From Streptomyces sp. NBC_00433 (GTDB lineage Bacteria > Actinomycetota > Actinomycetes > Streptomycetales > Streptomycetaceae), in the NCBI GenBank assembly GCA_036015235.1, contig CP107926.1:496001-560000 (forward strand): a stretch of 64,000 nucleotides of DNA, given 5' to 3'. The position numbers and the translations under genes were made by a program. Every line of letters begins with the position of its first letter. Position 1 is the first letter of the stretch. The notes beneath the pieces are model-generated. The model saw nothing but the letters and a program-made list of their open reading frames with translations. It did no database searches and was not told the origin of the DNA. Positions 32,369 to 41,115 of this stretch are shown here, piece by piece.

Positions 32369-33061
32369 TCAGCGGCAGTCGGGGTGGCCCCAGCCGTCGG
32401 CGTTCTTGGTGATCGGCTCGCCCGCGGCGTAGGAGCGTCCGCAGCGGCAGCGGCCGGGGTATTTGGCCTTGAGCGTGCGCGCGGCGCCCCCGCCCCCGGT
32501 GGCGGGTCCCCCGGCGGGCGCGGAGCCCCCCGCGCGGGGCGCTTTGCGTACGGTGTCGGGCGTCCTCGGCGGCTGCGGCGAGCCGAGGTCGCTGCCCGCG
32601 GGCTCCTGGACGATGGCGGCGTGGCTGGCGGCGCGGTCCGCGAAGTCGTTGAGCCGGTCGCCGTCCACCTGGTGGGCGGGCACGTAGCGGAAGTCCACCG
32701 AGCGGCCGGTCAGCAGCGTGTCGATGCGTACGACCAGCTCCTGGTTGGCGACCGGCTTGCCCGCCGAGGTCTTCCAGCCCTTGCGCTTCCAGCCCGGCAG
32801 CCAGGTCGTGACGGCCTTCATCGCGTACTGCGAGTCCATCCGGACCTCCAGCGCGACGTCCGGGTCCACGGCGGCCAGCAGCCGCTCCAGCGCGGTCAGC
32901 TCCGCGACGTTGTTGGTCGCGGTGCCCAGCGGCCCCGCCTCCCAGCGGACCGGTTCTCCCCGGTCGTCGGCGATGACCCAGGCCCATGCCGCAGGCCCCG
33001 GATTGCCCTTCGATGCCCCGTCACACGCGGCGATGATGCGTTCACCCACGACCCCGAGCAT
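32369..33061 (-). CDS. RNase HI with C-terminal zinc-ribbon-like tail
   Basis: The roughly 230-residue protein contains an RNase HI domain (about 1-145) with the DEDD residues in AACDGASKGNPG, NNVAELTAL, VRMDSQYAM and VDGDRLNDFADR. It removes RNA from RNA-DNA hybrids. A Gly/Pro linker and a Cys/His cluster at the C-terminus (GRCRCGRSYAAGEPITKN, then WGHPDCR) form a likely zinc-binding tail seen in several actinobacterial homologues. ATG 33061 is used; GTG 33049 is possible. Convergent with the lectin gene. Confidence 0.85.
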   Translation of the reverse strand: MLGVVGERIIAACDGASKGNPGPAAWAWVIADDRGEPVRWEAGPLGTATNNVAELTALERLLAAVDPDVALEVRMDSQYAMKAVTTWLPGWKRKGWKTSAGKPVANQELVVRIDTLLTGRSVDFRYVPAHQVDGDRLNDFADRAASHAAIVQEPAGSDLGSPQPPRTPDTVRKAPRAGGSAPAGGPATGGGGAARTLKAKYPGRCRCGRSYAAGEPITKNADGWGHPDCR

Positions 33062-33188
33062 GCCAGGCGACCACCGGTGAAAGCACATCGCCCCCCGCCG
33101 CCGCGCCCGGTCGCTCCGCATGCGGAGAGCGCGGACGTCGCCGAGCATGGTTACCGACAGGACCACCCCTGTGGCGAGAGGGCGCCGG

Positions 33189-35120
33189 ATGGGCAAGGGA
33201 GCCGACGGTCCGGCGCGACGTGAGCAGTCGGAGGCCGAAGAAGCGGAACAGCGGCAGATCGACGCCATGAACCGGTTCACGTCGCGGCCCGGCGGAGACG
33301 GCGCCGAGGCCGGGACGGTCCCCGCGGCGGATTCCGCGGCCGGCACCGGCGCCGCGAAGCCGCGGCTGCGCGACGCGCTGCTGCTCGAAACCGGCCACGA
33401 CCTGGCGGAGGCCGAGACGCTGTCCGCCGCCCTCAGGACGGTGACCAGGCTCTCCGCCCCGGATTTCGCCCTCGACGGCGTGGTGGTCTTCGGTGTCACC
33501 GACAAGTTCATCAAGGTGCTCGGCCAGACCGGATACCGCGGCAGCGACGCCCAGCGGGTCTTCCGGATGCCGGTGACGACCGACTTCCCGGCCACCGAGG
33601 TGGTCAACTCGGGACGGCCGGTCTACCTGTCCTCCCCCGAGGAGTACAGCGCGCGCTTCCCCGCCACCTGGCCGGTGGCCGCCGAGTTCGGCCGGCAGTC
33701 GTGGGCCTTCCTGCCGATGGTGACCTCCGGGCGGATCACCGCGGTGTGCCTGCTGGCCTTCGACCGGCCGATGGCCTTCGGCGCCGACGAGCGGGCCCTG
33801 CTGGTGCTGACCGCCCGGCTGGTCGCCCAGGCGCTGGAGCGGACCAGGACCAGCAGCGCGGAGCTGGCGCTGTCCCGCGGACTGCGGCGCAGCATGGGCG
33901 CGACGGCTCCCGCGGTGCCCGGACTGACGGTGGCCACCCGCTACGTGCCGACCGGCGGCGGCCTGGTGGTCGGCGGCGACTGGTACGACGTGATCAACCT
34001 GCCGGAGGGCCGACTGGCCGTGGTGATCGGCGACGTGCAGGGCCACGACGTGCACGCGGCCGGGCTGATGGCCCAGCTGCGGACCGCCGTGCACGCCTAC
34101 GCGGCCGAGGGCCACGGCCCGGACGCGGTGCTCGCCAGGTCGTCCCGCTTCCTGGCCGCGGTCGACGAGGACCGCTTCGCCACCTGCATCTACATCGAGG
34201 CGGAGCCCTCCACCGGGATGCTGCACATCGCCAGGGCCGGCCATCCGCACCCGGTGCTGCGGCTGCCGGACGGCACCTGCATGCTCAAGCACGTCGGGGG
34301 CGGTCTGCCGCTCGGCCTGATGCCGGGCACCGAGGACTACCCGGTCACCGATCTGGAGCTGCGGCCCGACGAGATCCTGATGCTGTGCACGGACGGGCTG
34401 ATCGAGACCGGCGGGCACGACATGTACAGCGGCTGGATCCGGGTCAGGGACGCGATGTCCCCCGGCCCGACCGAGGACCTGGAAGGCATCGCCGACAGCC
34501 TGATCCGCGCGGTCCACAACCCGTTGCAGCAGGCCGGCCAGGCGGCGGACGAGGAGGTCGGGCGGCGCGAGGTGGACGCGGCGGGCGTACGCGCGGATCT
34601 GGCGCCGCGCAACGAGGACGACATCGCGCTGCTGCTGCTGCGCCGCGACGCCGGGGTGCACCAGCGGGCGGTGCCCGAGCGCAGGCTGGTACTGACCATC
34701 GACCAGGACCAGGCCCAGGGACTGGCCGAGGCGCGGGCCGAGCTGCAGGCGCTGCTGCACGACTGGGCACAGCCCGACCAGGTGGACACCGCGGTGCTGC
34801 TGACCTCGGAGCTGGTCGGCAACGTCCTGGTGCACACCGACCAGTCGGCGGCGCTCAACGCCTCGCTGACCGGCGAGCCGGGTCGGCGCGTACTGCGGGT
34901 GGAGGTCTCCGACAGCGGCGACGAGCTGCCGCACCAGCGGACACCGGGCGAGATGGCGTCCTCGGGGCGCGGTCTGATGCTGCTCGACATCCTGTCGGGC
35001 CAGTGGAGCGTGCGGCCGGAGTCGGAGGGCAAGACGGTGTGGTTCTCGCTGTGGGAGGACGAGGAGCCGGCCGACGACGAGCCGGCCGGCTCCGACCCGC
35101 TGTCCGACTTCCCGGAGTGA
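33189..35120 (+). CDS. GAF-PP2C (SpoIIE)-HATPase phosphatase
   Basis: The 643-residue protein has a GAF domain (about 65-220), a SpoIIE-type PP2C domain (about 230-480) with metal-binding aspartates in VVGGDWYDVINL and VVIGDVQGHD, and a GHKL/HATPase-like domain (about 515-625; VLLTSELVGNVLVHT, SSGRGLMLLDIL). In streptomycetes such proteins combine anti-sigma kinase and anti-anti-sigma phosphatase activity in partner-switching control of stress sigma factors. No partner genes are adjacent. ATG 33189 is chosen for a GAGAGGG site six bases upstream; starts at 33120 and 33147 lack one. Confidence 0.9.
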   Translation: MGKGADGPARREQSEAEEAEQRQIDAMNRFTSRPGGDGAEAGTVPAADSAAGTGAAKPRLRDALLLETGHDLAEAETLSAALRTVTRLSAPDFALDGVVVFGVTDKFIKVLGQTGYRGSDAQRVFRMPVTTDFPATEVVNSGRPVYLSSPEEYSARFPATWPVAAEFGRQSWAFLPMVTSGRITAVCLLAFDRPMAFGADERALLVLTARLVAQALERTRTSSAELALSRGLRRSMGATAPAVPGLTVATRYVPTGGGLVVGGDWYDVINLPEGRLAVVIGDVQGHDVHAAGLMAQLRTAVHAYAAEGHGPDAVLARSSRFLAAVDEDRFATCIYIEAEPSTGMLHIARAGHPHPVLRLPDGTCMLKHVGGGLPLGLMPGTEDYPVTDLELRPDEILMLCTDGLIETGGHDMYSGWIRVRDAMSPGPTEDLEGIADSLIRAVHNPLQQAGQAADEEVGRREVDAAGVRADLAPRNEDDIALLLLRRDAGVHQRAVPERRLVLTIDQDQAQGLAEARAELQALLHDWAQPDQVDTAVLLTSELVGNVLVHTDQSAALNASLTGEPGRRVLRVEVSDSGDELPHQRTPGEMASSGRGLMLLDILSGQWSVRPESEGKTVWFSLWEDEEPADDEPAGSDPLSDFPE

Positions 35121-35144
35121 GGGCGCCCCGCCGGGGGCGCCCTC
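35119..35144. terminator. Hairpin terminator
   Basis: Arms 35119-35129 and 35134-35144 form a perfect 11-bp stem with a four-base loop, beginning within the phosphatase stop codon and facing the convergent oxidoreductase gene. Confidence 0.8.
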
Positions 35145-35176
35145 GGACTCCGCGGCCGTAGGCCGCCCGCACGCCG

Positions 35177-36541
35177 TCAGGCGCGCGGCATCGCGTCGGC
35201 GACCTGCTCGCGCAGCTCCTCGGGCGACAGGTACGAGTCGGTGTACTCGAAGTCCCGCAGAGTGGCGGGCAGGCGGGACTGGAAGCCGGTACGGACGTAG
35301 TCGCTGCCGGCCACCGCGTTGAGCAGCCAGTTGGTCATCACCCGGGTCTTGGCGACGTTGGTGCGCAGTGCCGACCAGTGGTAGCCGCGGGCGACGGCCT
35401 GCGCGGGCAGGCCGCGCAGCTCGATGCCGAGCGGCTTGGAGACCGCGTCCCGGCCGCCGAGGTCGACCACCAGGCCGAGGTCCTTGTGCCGGTAGGGCCG
35501 CAGCGGCTGGTTCCTGATCGCGGCGATGACATTGTGGGCGGCCGCGACGCCCTGCCGCATCGCGTGCTGCGCGGTGGGCGGGCAGATCGCGCCCTCCTCG
35601 CCCTTGGCCAGGTCCGGTACGGCCGCGGCGTCGCCGAGCGCGTAGACCCCGTCGGCGCCGGGCAGCGTCATGTCCGCGGCGACGGCGAGCCGGCCGCGTA
35701 CGGTCTCGGCGCCGAGGGTCGCGATCAGCGGGCTCGCGGCGACGCCCGCGGTCCAGATCAGGGTGCGGCAGGGCACCACCCGGCCGTCGGTGAAGGTGAC
35801 CTCCTCGGGGCCGGCCTTGGCGATCGAGACACCGAGCGAGATTTCGAGACCGCGGTCGCGGAGGATCTTCTGCGCGCTCAGCCCGAGCTTCTCGCCCAGT
35901 TCCGGCATCAGCTTGGGCGCGATGTCGATGAGGTGCCACCTGATGAGCTTCGGGTCGAGCCGCGGGTAGCGGTGCAGCGCCTGGGCGGTCAGCCGTTGCA
36001 GGCAGGCCGCGGTCTCGGTGCCCGCGTAGCCGCCGCCGACGACCACGAACTGCAGCCGGGAGGTCCGCTCGGCCTCGTCGTGCGAGGCGTCGGCGAGGTC
36101 GAGCTGGGCGATCACGTGGTCGCGGACGTAGGCGGCCTCGGCGAGGGTCTTCATCCCGCGCGCGTTGTCGACCAGGCCGGGGATGTCGAAGGTCCGGGTG
36201 ATGCTGCCGGGGGCGAGCACGATGTAGTCGTAGGACTCGTTGACGATCTCGCCCGTTATCGTCCGCACCACGCAGACCTTCGCCTTGGTGTCCACGCCGA
36301 TCGCGCCGCCGGGGACGATCCGGGTGCGGTATTTCCTGCTGCGGCGCAGCGACACCGCGATCGACTGCGGGGTCAGGATGCCGGAGGCGACCTGCGGCAG
36401 CAGCGGCAGGTAGAGCTGGTAGGAGAACGGGGTCACCAGGCAGATGTCCGCCTCGTCGCGGGCGAGGCTGCGCTCGAGTCGGCGCACGCACCCCACCCCG
36501 GCGAATCCCGCGCCCACCACGAGGATCTTCGGTCGTCCCAC
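35177..36541 (-). CDS. NDH-2-like NAD(P)/FAD-dependent oxidoreductase
   Basis: The 454-residue protein has an N-terminal FAD-binding fold (ILVVGAGFAGVGCVRRL), a second GxGxxG fold for NAD(P)H (QFVVVGGGYAGTETAACLQR), and the C-terminal FAD motif GVYALGDAAAVPD. The order matches type II NADH:quinone dehydrogenases, which pass electrons to quinone without pumping protons. The C-terminal region has amphipathic helices for membrane contact. The GTG at 36541 has AAGGGA eight bases upstream. It is monocistronic. Confidence 0.85.
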   Translation of the reverse strand: MGRPKILVVGAGFAGVGCVRRLERSLARDEADICLVTPFSYQLYLPLLPQVASGILTPQSIAVSLRRSRKYRTRIVPGGAIGVDTKAKVCVVRTITGEIVNESYDYIVLAPGSITRTFDIPGLVDNARGMKTLAEAAYVRDHVIAQLDLADASHDEAERTSRLQFVVVGGGYAGTETAACLQRLTAQALHRYPRLDPKLIRWHLIDIAPKLMPELGEKLGLSAQKILRDRGLEISLGVSIAKAGPEEVTFTDGRVVPCRTLIWTAGVAASPLIATLGAETVRGRLAVAADMTLPGADGVYALGDAAAVPDLAKGEEGAICPPTAQHAMRQGVAAAHNVIAAIRNQPLRPYRHKDLGLVVDLGGRDAVSKPLGIELRGLPAQAVARGYHWSALRTNVAKTRVMTNWLLNAVAGSDYVRTGFQSRLPATLRDFEYTDSYLSPEELREQVADAMPRA

Positions 36542-36723
36542 GATGTCTGTCCCTTCTGGGGGCTGCCGTCGGCCGGGGTGGCGTCTGCCCGCCGGCCACG
36601 GCTTCGCACCTCCTGTCCTACCGTGCCCTCACGGGCCCCGCCAGCGGGGTGGTACGGCCGGGGTCGGTTTGCCCGGCGGCTCGCTAACATGCTGGTGCTC
36701 CCGCACAGTTCGCCCTCGCTTCC

Positions 36724-36745
36724 CCGGGGCCGCGAACGGCCCCGG
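36724..36745 (+). other. Leader hairpin upstream of secreted protein
   Basis: A perfect 9-bp GC stem with a CGAA loop (arms 36724-36732, 36737-36745) ends 22 bases before the ATG at 36768 and leaves the ribosome site free. It may stabilise the transcript or be a leftover terminator. Confidence 0.4.
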
Positions 36746-36767
36746 TCCCCCCCATCCGGAGGTAGAC

Positions 36768-37289
36768 ATGAGCAAGCGGCACTCTCGGTTACGTTCCCTG
36801 GGCACCGTCGCGGCCCTGGCCCTGCTGGGCGGTACGGCCGGTATGACGTCGGCCGGCGCCGCCACGGCTTCGCCGCTGCCGATCGGCCCCGGCCAGACAT
36901 TCGTCGGCCAGGTCAACGGTGTGACGATCGGCGCGGTCATCAAGGTCGGCTGCTTCGGCCCGGTCACCCCCTCCTCGACCGGACACCCGCTCTCCGGCCA
37001 GACCGTGTCCGTGCAACTGATCGCGGGCAATGCGCCGGACCAGGCCACCGTCGGCTACACCGGCACCTCCGCCACGCACGACCTGGCCGGCTTCGGCCCC
37101 GCGTCCTCGGTCACGGCCGCCACCGACATCAAGGCGTACGGGCTCGGCGTGCCGATCCCGACGTCGCTGAACCTGCCCTGCTACGGCACCGGCACCGTCG
37201 GCTTCGTCCCCGCGCCGACCAGCCCCACCGCGCAGACCGCGACCGTCGCCGTCACCTACGTCAGCATCGGCGTCAACCCCGCGAGCTGA
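36768..37289 (+). CDS. Small secreted protein of unknown function
   Basis: The 173-residue protein has a clear signal peptide (LRSLGTVAALALLGGTAGMT with cleavage near AATASP) and a beta-rich mature domain with two cysteines (IKVGCFGPVTP and LNLPCYGTG) that could form one disulfide. No family is recognised with certainty; similar small secreted proteins are common in Streptomyces. GGAGG precedes ATG 36768. It ends in a 17-bp overlap with the convergent MFS gene. Confidence 0.75.
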   Translation: MSKRHSRLRSLGTVAALALLGGTAGMTSAGAATASPLPIGPGQTFVGQVNGVTIGAVIKVGCFGPVTPSSTGHPLSGQTVSVQLIAGNAPDQATVGYTGTSATHDLAGFGPASSVTAATDIKAYGLGVPIPTSLNLPCYGTGTVGFVPAPTSPTAQTATVAVTYVSIGVNPAS

Positions 37290-38529
37290 GCCCGGCGCCG
37301 GCGGCGCCGGCCGTGCTGCAACCGTCCTCCTCGTCGCCGGGTCCGCCGTCGGCGGAGCGGGCGACGAGGCGGCCGGGGCGGCGGGCGCCGCCGCGCTCCA
37401 GCGACATCGACAGCACGGCGAGCAGCAGTGCCCCGCCGGCCAGGGCCACGCCGACCCAGTTCGCCGCGGTGTAGGAGTGGCCTGCCGAGATGACCAGGCC
37501 GCCGATCCAGGCCGCGAGCGCGTTGCCGAGGTTGAAGGCGCCGATGTTGACGGCCGAGGCGAGGGTCGGGGCGCCCGCGGCCTGGTCGAGCACCCGCTTC
37601 TGCAGCGGCGGTGTGGTGGCGAAGCCGAGGGCGCCGATCGCGAAGACGGTGGCCGCGGCAGCGGCCTTGTCGTGCGCGGTCACCGTGAAGAGCGCGAGCA
37701 CCACGGCGAGCCCGCCGAGCGCGGTCATCAGCATCGGCATCAGCCTGCGGTCGGCGAGCCGGCCGCCGACCAGGTTGCCCACCACCATGCCCAGCCCCAG
37801 CAGCACCAGCAGCCAGGTCACCGAGCCGTCGGCGTATCCGGTGACGTCGGTCATCATCGGCACCAGGTAGGTGACGGCCGCGAAGACCCCGCCGAAGCCG
37901 AGCACGGTCATGCCCATCGCGAGCAGCACCTGGACATTGCGGAGGACCGCGACCTCGTGGCGCAGGCTGACGCCCGCGGGCCGGGGCAGGTCGGGCACCA
38001 GGCGGGCGACGCCGAGCAGCCCGAGCACGCCGAGGGCGGCGACGATGACGAAGGTGATCCGCCAGCCGGCGCTCTGCCCGACGAAGGTGCCCAGCGGCAC
38101 ACCGACGACGTTGGCGACGGTCAGTCCGGTGAACATCGTCGCGATGGCGCCGGCCCGCTTGGCCGGCGGCACCACCTCGGCGGCCACGACCGAGCCGATA
38201 CCGAAGAAGGCGCCGTGCGCGAGCGAGGTGACCACCCGGCCGATGAGCATGACGGCGAAGACCGGGGCGGCCGCCGAGATCAGGTTGCCGACCACGAACA
38301 GGCCCATCAGCAGCATCAGCATCCGCTTGCGGGTCACCTTGGTGCCCAGCGCGGTCATCAGCGGGGCGCCGGCCACCACGCCGAGCGCGTAGCCGGTGAC
38401 CAGCAGGCCCGCGGTCGGCACGGACACGCCGAAGTCGCCGGCGACCTGGGGCAGCAGCCCGATGATGACGAACTCCGTGGTGCCGATCCCGAAGGCCCCG
38501 ATGGCCAGGGCCAGCAGCGCGAGAGGCAT
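37273..38529 (-). CDS. MFS transporter, DHA1 type (AraJ/Cmx-like)
   Basis: The 418-residue protein has twelve membrane helices and the DHA1 opening LAIGAFGIGTTEFVIIGLLP typical of the AraJ/YdhP/Cmx group of drug and sugar exporters, with loop 2-3 LMTALGTKVTRKRML. A polar, disordered C-terminal tail of about 45 residues is present. ATG 38529 is chosen because GGAAGG lies nine bases upstream. It is divergent from a MarR regulator across a gap with a strong dyad, so it is probably repressed by it. Confidence 0.9.
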   Translation of the reverse strand: MPLALLALAIGAFGIGTTEFVIIGLLPQVAGDFGVSVPTAGLLVTGYALGVVAGAPLMTALGTKVTRKRMLMLLMGLFVVGNLISAAAPVFAVMLIGRVVTSLAHGAFFGIGSVVAAEVVPPAKRAGAIATMFTGLTVANVVGVPLGTFVGQSAGWRITFVIVAALGVLGLLGVARLVPDLPRPAGVSLRHEVAVLRNVQVLLAMGMTVLGFGGVFAAVTYLVPMMTDVTGYADGSVTWLLVLLGLGMVVGNLVGGRLADRRLMPMLMTALGGLAVVLALFTVTAHDKAAAAATVFAIGALGFATTPPLQKRVLDQAAGAPTLASAVNIGAFNLGNALAAWIGGLVISAGHSYTAANWVGVALAGGALLLAVLSMSLERGGARRPGRLVARSADGGPGDEEDGCSTAGAAGAGLSSRG

Positions 38530-38563
38530 GAGGGACACCTTCCGAGGTGAGTGCAGGAGCGTC

Positions 38564-38598
38564 TAACAAGCGTGGACAATAATTGCACACGCGGGTTA
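38564..38598. promoter_or_regulatory. Dyad operator between MFS and MarR genes
   Basis: TAACAAGCGTGGACAA (38564-38579) and TTGCACACGCGGGTTA (38583-38598) form a dyad: TAAC, GCGTG and CAA on the left mirror TTG, CACGC and GTTA on the right, 12 of 16 positions, around a 3-bp centre. A further TTGCA-N2-CGCG-TTA half-copy lies at 38600-38613. The MarR protein is the obvious ligand. Confidence 0.65.
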
Positions 38599-38682
38599 TT
38601 TGCAAGCGCGTTAGAGTGGTGCATGCGCCCAACACGGCACCGGGGCCGGGCGCGGACCGCCCGTCGAGGGCCTGGAGGACCG

Positions 38683-39147
38683 ATGACCGCCACCGATCCG
38701 GCACTGACCGCACTCGCCGACGGCTGGTGCGCGCTGTCCCTGCTGCACGGCCGGATCGAGGCGCACACCGAGCGGGCGCTGCAGGCCGGGCACGGGCTGA
38801 GCGTCCGCGAGTTCTCGCTGCTCGACGTGCTCAGCAGGCAGCACGACGGCCCCGGCGGGCGCCTGCAGATGAAGCAGGTCGCCGACGCGGTGGTGCTCAG
38901 CCAGTCCGCGACCACCCGCCTGGTCACCCGCCTGGAGGAGCGCGGCCTGCTGGCCCGCTATCTCTGCCCGACCGACCGCCGCGGCATCTACACCGACGTC
39001 ACCGCCGCGGGCGCCGACCTGCTCGCCGCGGCCCGCCCGACCAACAACTCCGCCCTGCGCGAGGCCCTCGACCAGGCCGCCGGCGACCCGCACCTGGCGC
39101 CGCTGGTCACCGCCGTCGAGCAGATCCGCGGCCCGGTCCCGGCCTGA
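38683..39147 (+). CDS. MarR family transcriptional regulator
   Basis: The 154-residue protein has the MarR winged helix: recognition helix in VVLSQSATTRLVTRLEERGL and the wing CPTDRRGIYTDVTAAG with the conserved DxRG-type sequence. It should bind as a dimer to the dyad in the 150-bp gap shared with the divergent MFS gene. GGAGG before ATG 38683 supports the start. The ligand is unknown. Confidence 0.9.
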   Translation: MTATDPALTALADGWCALSLLHGRIEAHTERALQAGHGLSVREFSLLDVLSRQHDGPGGRLQMKQVADAVVLSQSATTRLVTRLEERGLLARYLCPTDRRGIYTDVTAAGADLLAAARPTNNSALREALDQAAGDPHLAPLVTAVEQIRGPVPA

Positions 39148-39163
39148 GCCGCGCAGGCTGAGG

Positions 39164-39198
39164 TACCGCCCGCGGATCCCTGAGGGGCGCGGGCGGTA
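39164..39198. terminator. Bidirectional hairpin terminator
   Basis: Arms 39164-39174 and 39188-39198 form a perfect 11-bp stem around a 13-base loop, between the convergent MarR and epimerase genes. Confidence 0.8.
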
Positions 39199-39222
39199 GC
39201 GGAGGCGAAGGCGTACGTCCGG

Positions 39223-40101
39223 TCAGTCCTCGGCGGGCTCGGCCAGTTCCGCCAGCGGGTCGCCGGCGGTCGGGGTCCAGCCCAGTTCCCTGCGGGCGCG
39301 GGCACCCGTGAGCTGCTGGTCGAGTGCGAAGGCCTCGGCGATCGGGCCCATCCGCCGCTCGGCCTGCCGGAGCGTCAGCGACTCGATGCTGCCGGGGCAG
39401 CCGGCCGCCTGCGACAGCGCCTCGGCGATCCTCGCGAAGGGCGGGTTCTGGTCGGCGACACCGAAGTAGACCGAGCCGGGTGCGGCGCCGAGCGCGAGGA
39501 CGTACAGCCTGGCGAGGTCGTCCACCTGGACCAGCGACCAGTGGTTGGAGCCGTCGCCGATCTGCGGGACCGCGCCGGTCTCCCGCCCGGGGTCGACGAA
39601 GAAGGCCCGGGTCAGCCCCTTGCCGTGGCCGTAGACCAGCCCCGGCATCACCAGCACGGGGCGCCCGCCGCGGTCGGCTGCGGCCAGCACCTGCCGCTCG
39701 TTGTCCGCGCGCCACGCGGTGATCGCCGGCGGGCGCTGCGGCGCGTCCTCGTCGACCACGCCGTCGGTGTCGCCGTAGACCCAGCAGCCGCCGGTGTGGA
39801 CGTACGTGCCCCGGCCGCCGAGGCCTTCCTGCATCGCCCGCGCCGCGGCCAGGTCGACCTCGGCGGCGTCGGGGCCGACGACCGCGCCGAGGTGGATCGC
39901 CGCGTCGGCGCCGGCGGCCGCGTCGCGCAGCACACCGGTGTCGGCCAGCTCGCCGCGCACAGGGGTGGCGCCGAGATCGCGCAGCCGCGCGGCGGACCGG
40001 TCGCTGCGGGCCAGCCCCGACACCTCGTGGCCGTGCTCGGCCAGTGCCTTGACGGTCGCCGAGCCCACATAGCCGGAGGCGCCGGTGAGGAATACGTGCA
40101 T
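39223..40101 (-). CDS. NAD-dependent epimerase/dehydratase (extended SDR)
   Basis: The 292-residue protein starts with the dinucleotide-binding motif MHVFLTGASGYVGSATVKAL and continues LAEHGHEVSGLARSD, with AIHLGAVVG and a C-terminal half typical of extended short-chain dehydrogenases. The usual YxxxK is not clear at the expected place, where the sequence has ITAWRADNERQVL, so it may be an atypical SDR with altered or no redox activity. It is divergent from another NAD(P)H-binding protein gene (292-bp gap, where I see no strong motif). Confidence 0.85.
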   Translation of the reverse strand: MHVFLTGASGYVGSATVKALAEHGHEVSGLARSDRSAARLRDLGATPVRGELADTGVLRDAAAGADAAIHLGAVVGPDAAEVDLAAARAMQEGLGGRGTYVHTGGCWVYGDTDGVVDEDAPQRPPAITAWRADNERQVLAAADRGGRPVLVMPGLVYGHGKGLTRAFFVDPGRETGAVPQIGDGSNHWSLVQVDDLARLYVLALGAAPGSVYFGVADQNPPFARIAEALSQAAGCPGSIESLTLRQAERRMGPIAEAFALDQQLTGARARRELGWTPTAGDPLAELAEPAED

Positions 40102-40393
40102 GGAATGTCCTGTCCTGTCGTGCGGGTGTGGTGGTCGACCGGCCCGAACCCGGGTGCCGGTGCGCGGGCCGCAAGCGTCCGGGGCCCGCGACGCCCGCTG
40201 GGTGTCGGCCGCCGCGGCGTGTCTGCGAGGCGGCTCCCGCGGTCCGTGCGATGGTGACGACCGCTTCATCCTCGCCGCCGGGCGCCGCCTTCCCCATCCG
40301 GCTGGCCGGTCGGTCGCCCGGGGGTGGACCCGACTGCCGTACTGCGCGGCGGCCACCGCGCCGCGGCGACCGGCAGGCACCAGGAGGGACACC

Positions 40394-41029
40394 ATGCGGA
40401 TCGCGGTCTTCGGCAGCACCGGCGCCACCGGGCGCCAGGTCGTCGCGCAGGCACTGGCCGCGGGCCACGAGGTGACGGCCTTTCTGCGCGACCCGGCCAA
40501 GGCGCCGCCCGCCAGGGAGGGATTGCGGATCGAGGTCGGGCAGGTGACGTCGGACCAGGCCGCGGTGACCGCGGCGGTGGCCGGCGCCGACGCCGTGGTC
40601 AGCGCGCTGGGCACCGAGCGCAGCGGACGGGGCCTGCGCTCGCCCACCCTGATGGCCGAGGCGACCCCGCGGATCGTCCGCGCCATGGAGGAGGCGGAGG
40701 TCGGCAGGCTGGTGTGGCTGTCGGCCCTCGGCGTCGGCGACACCATGGAGCAGGTGCCCGCGCTGCCGCGGCTGACCTACCGCGCGCTGCGCCGCGTCTA
40801 CGCCGACAAGGCGGCCGGTGAGCAGGTGCTGCGCCGCAGCCCGCTGGACTGGACGCTGGTCTACCCGGTGCTGCTCACCAACCGCGCCCGGACCGGCCGC
40901 TACCGGCACGGCGAGCGCCTGGAGCTGCGCGGTATGCCGACGGTCTCCCGGGCCGACGTCGCCGAGTTCATCCTCGGCCGGGTCACCTCTGGCGACTACC
41001 TGCGCAAGATCGCGGTGATCGCCGACTGA
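40394..41029 (+). CDS. NAD(P)H-binding protein (atypical SDR)
   Basis: The 211-residue protein begins MRIAVFGSTGATGRQVVAQA (GxxGxxG) and contains VVSALGTERSGRGLRSPTLM and LDWTLVYPVLLTN, as in NmrA-like or SDR_a5 proteins, which often lack the catalytic tyrosine and act as reductases or redox sensors. GGAGGG precedes ATG 40394. The same-strand gene at 41116 is related, so the three reductases at 39-42 kb may have arisen by local duplication. Confidence 0.85.
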   Translation: MRIAVFGSTGATGRQVVAQALAAGHEVTAFLRDPAKAPPAREGLRIEVGQVTSDQAAVTAAVAGADAVVSALGTERSGRGLRSPTLMAEATPRIVRAMEEAEVGRLVWLSALGVGDTMEQVPALPRLTYRALRRVYADKAAGEQVLRRSPLDWTLVYPVLLTNRARTGRYRHGERLELRGMPTVSRADVAEFILGRVTSGDYLRKIAVIAD

Positions 41030-41115
41030 GCCGCCCGCGGCGGGCGTTACTATCGTCCCCGCCCGTGGGTGCGGTCCGCGCCCGCAGAACAGCAGGAAGG
41101 CGGCGGCGACCCGCG

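Noticed and set aside
33042..36599. Very long open frame on the minus strand opposite the PP2C phosphatase
   Set aside because: It is rich in Arg, Gly, Pro and His without family motifs and is explained by codon bias of the phosphatase and NDH-like genes on the other frames. The same applies to the long antisense frame at 17436-20918.
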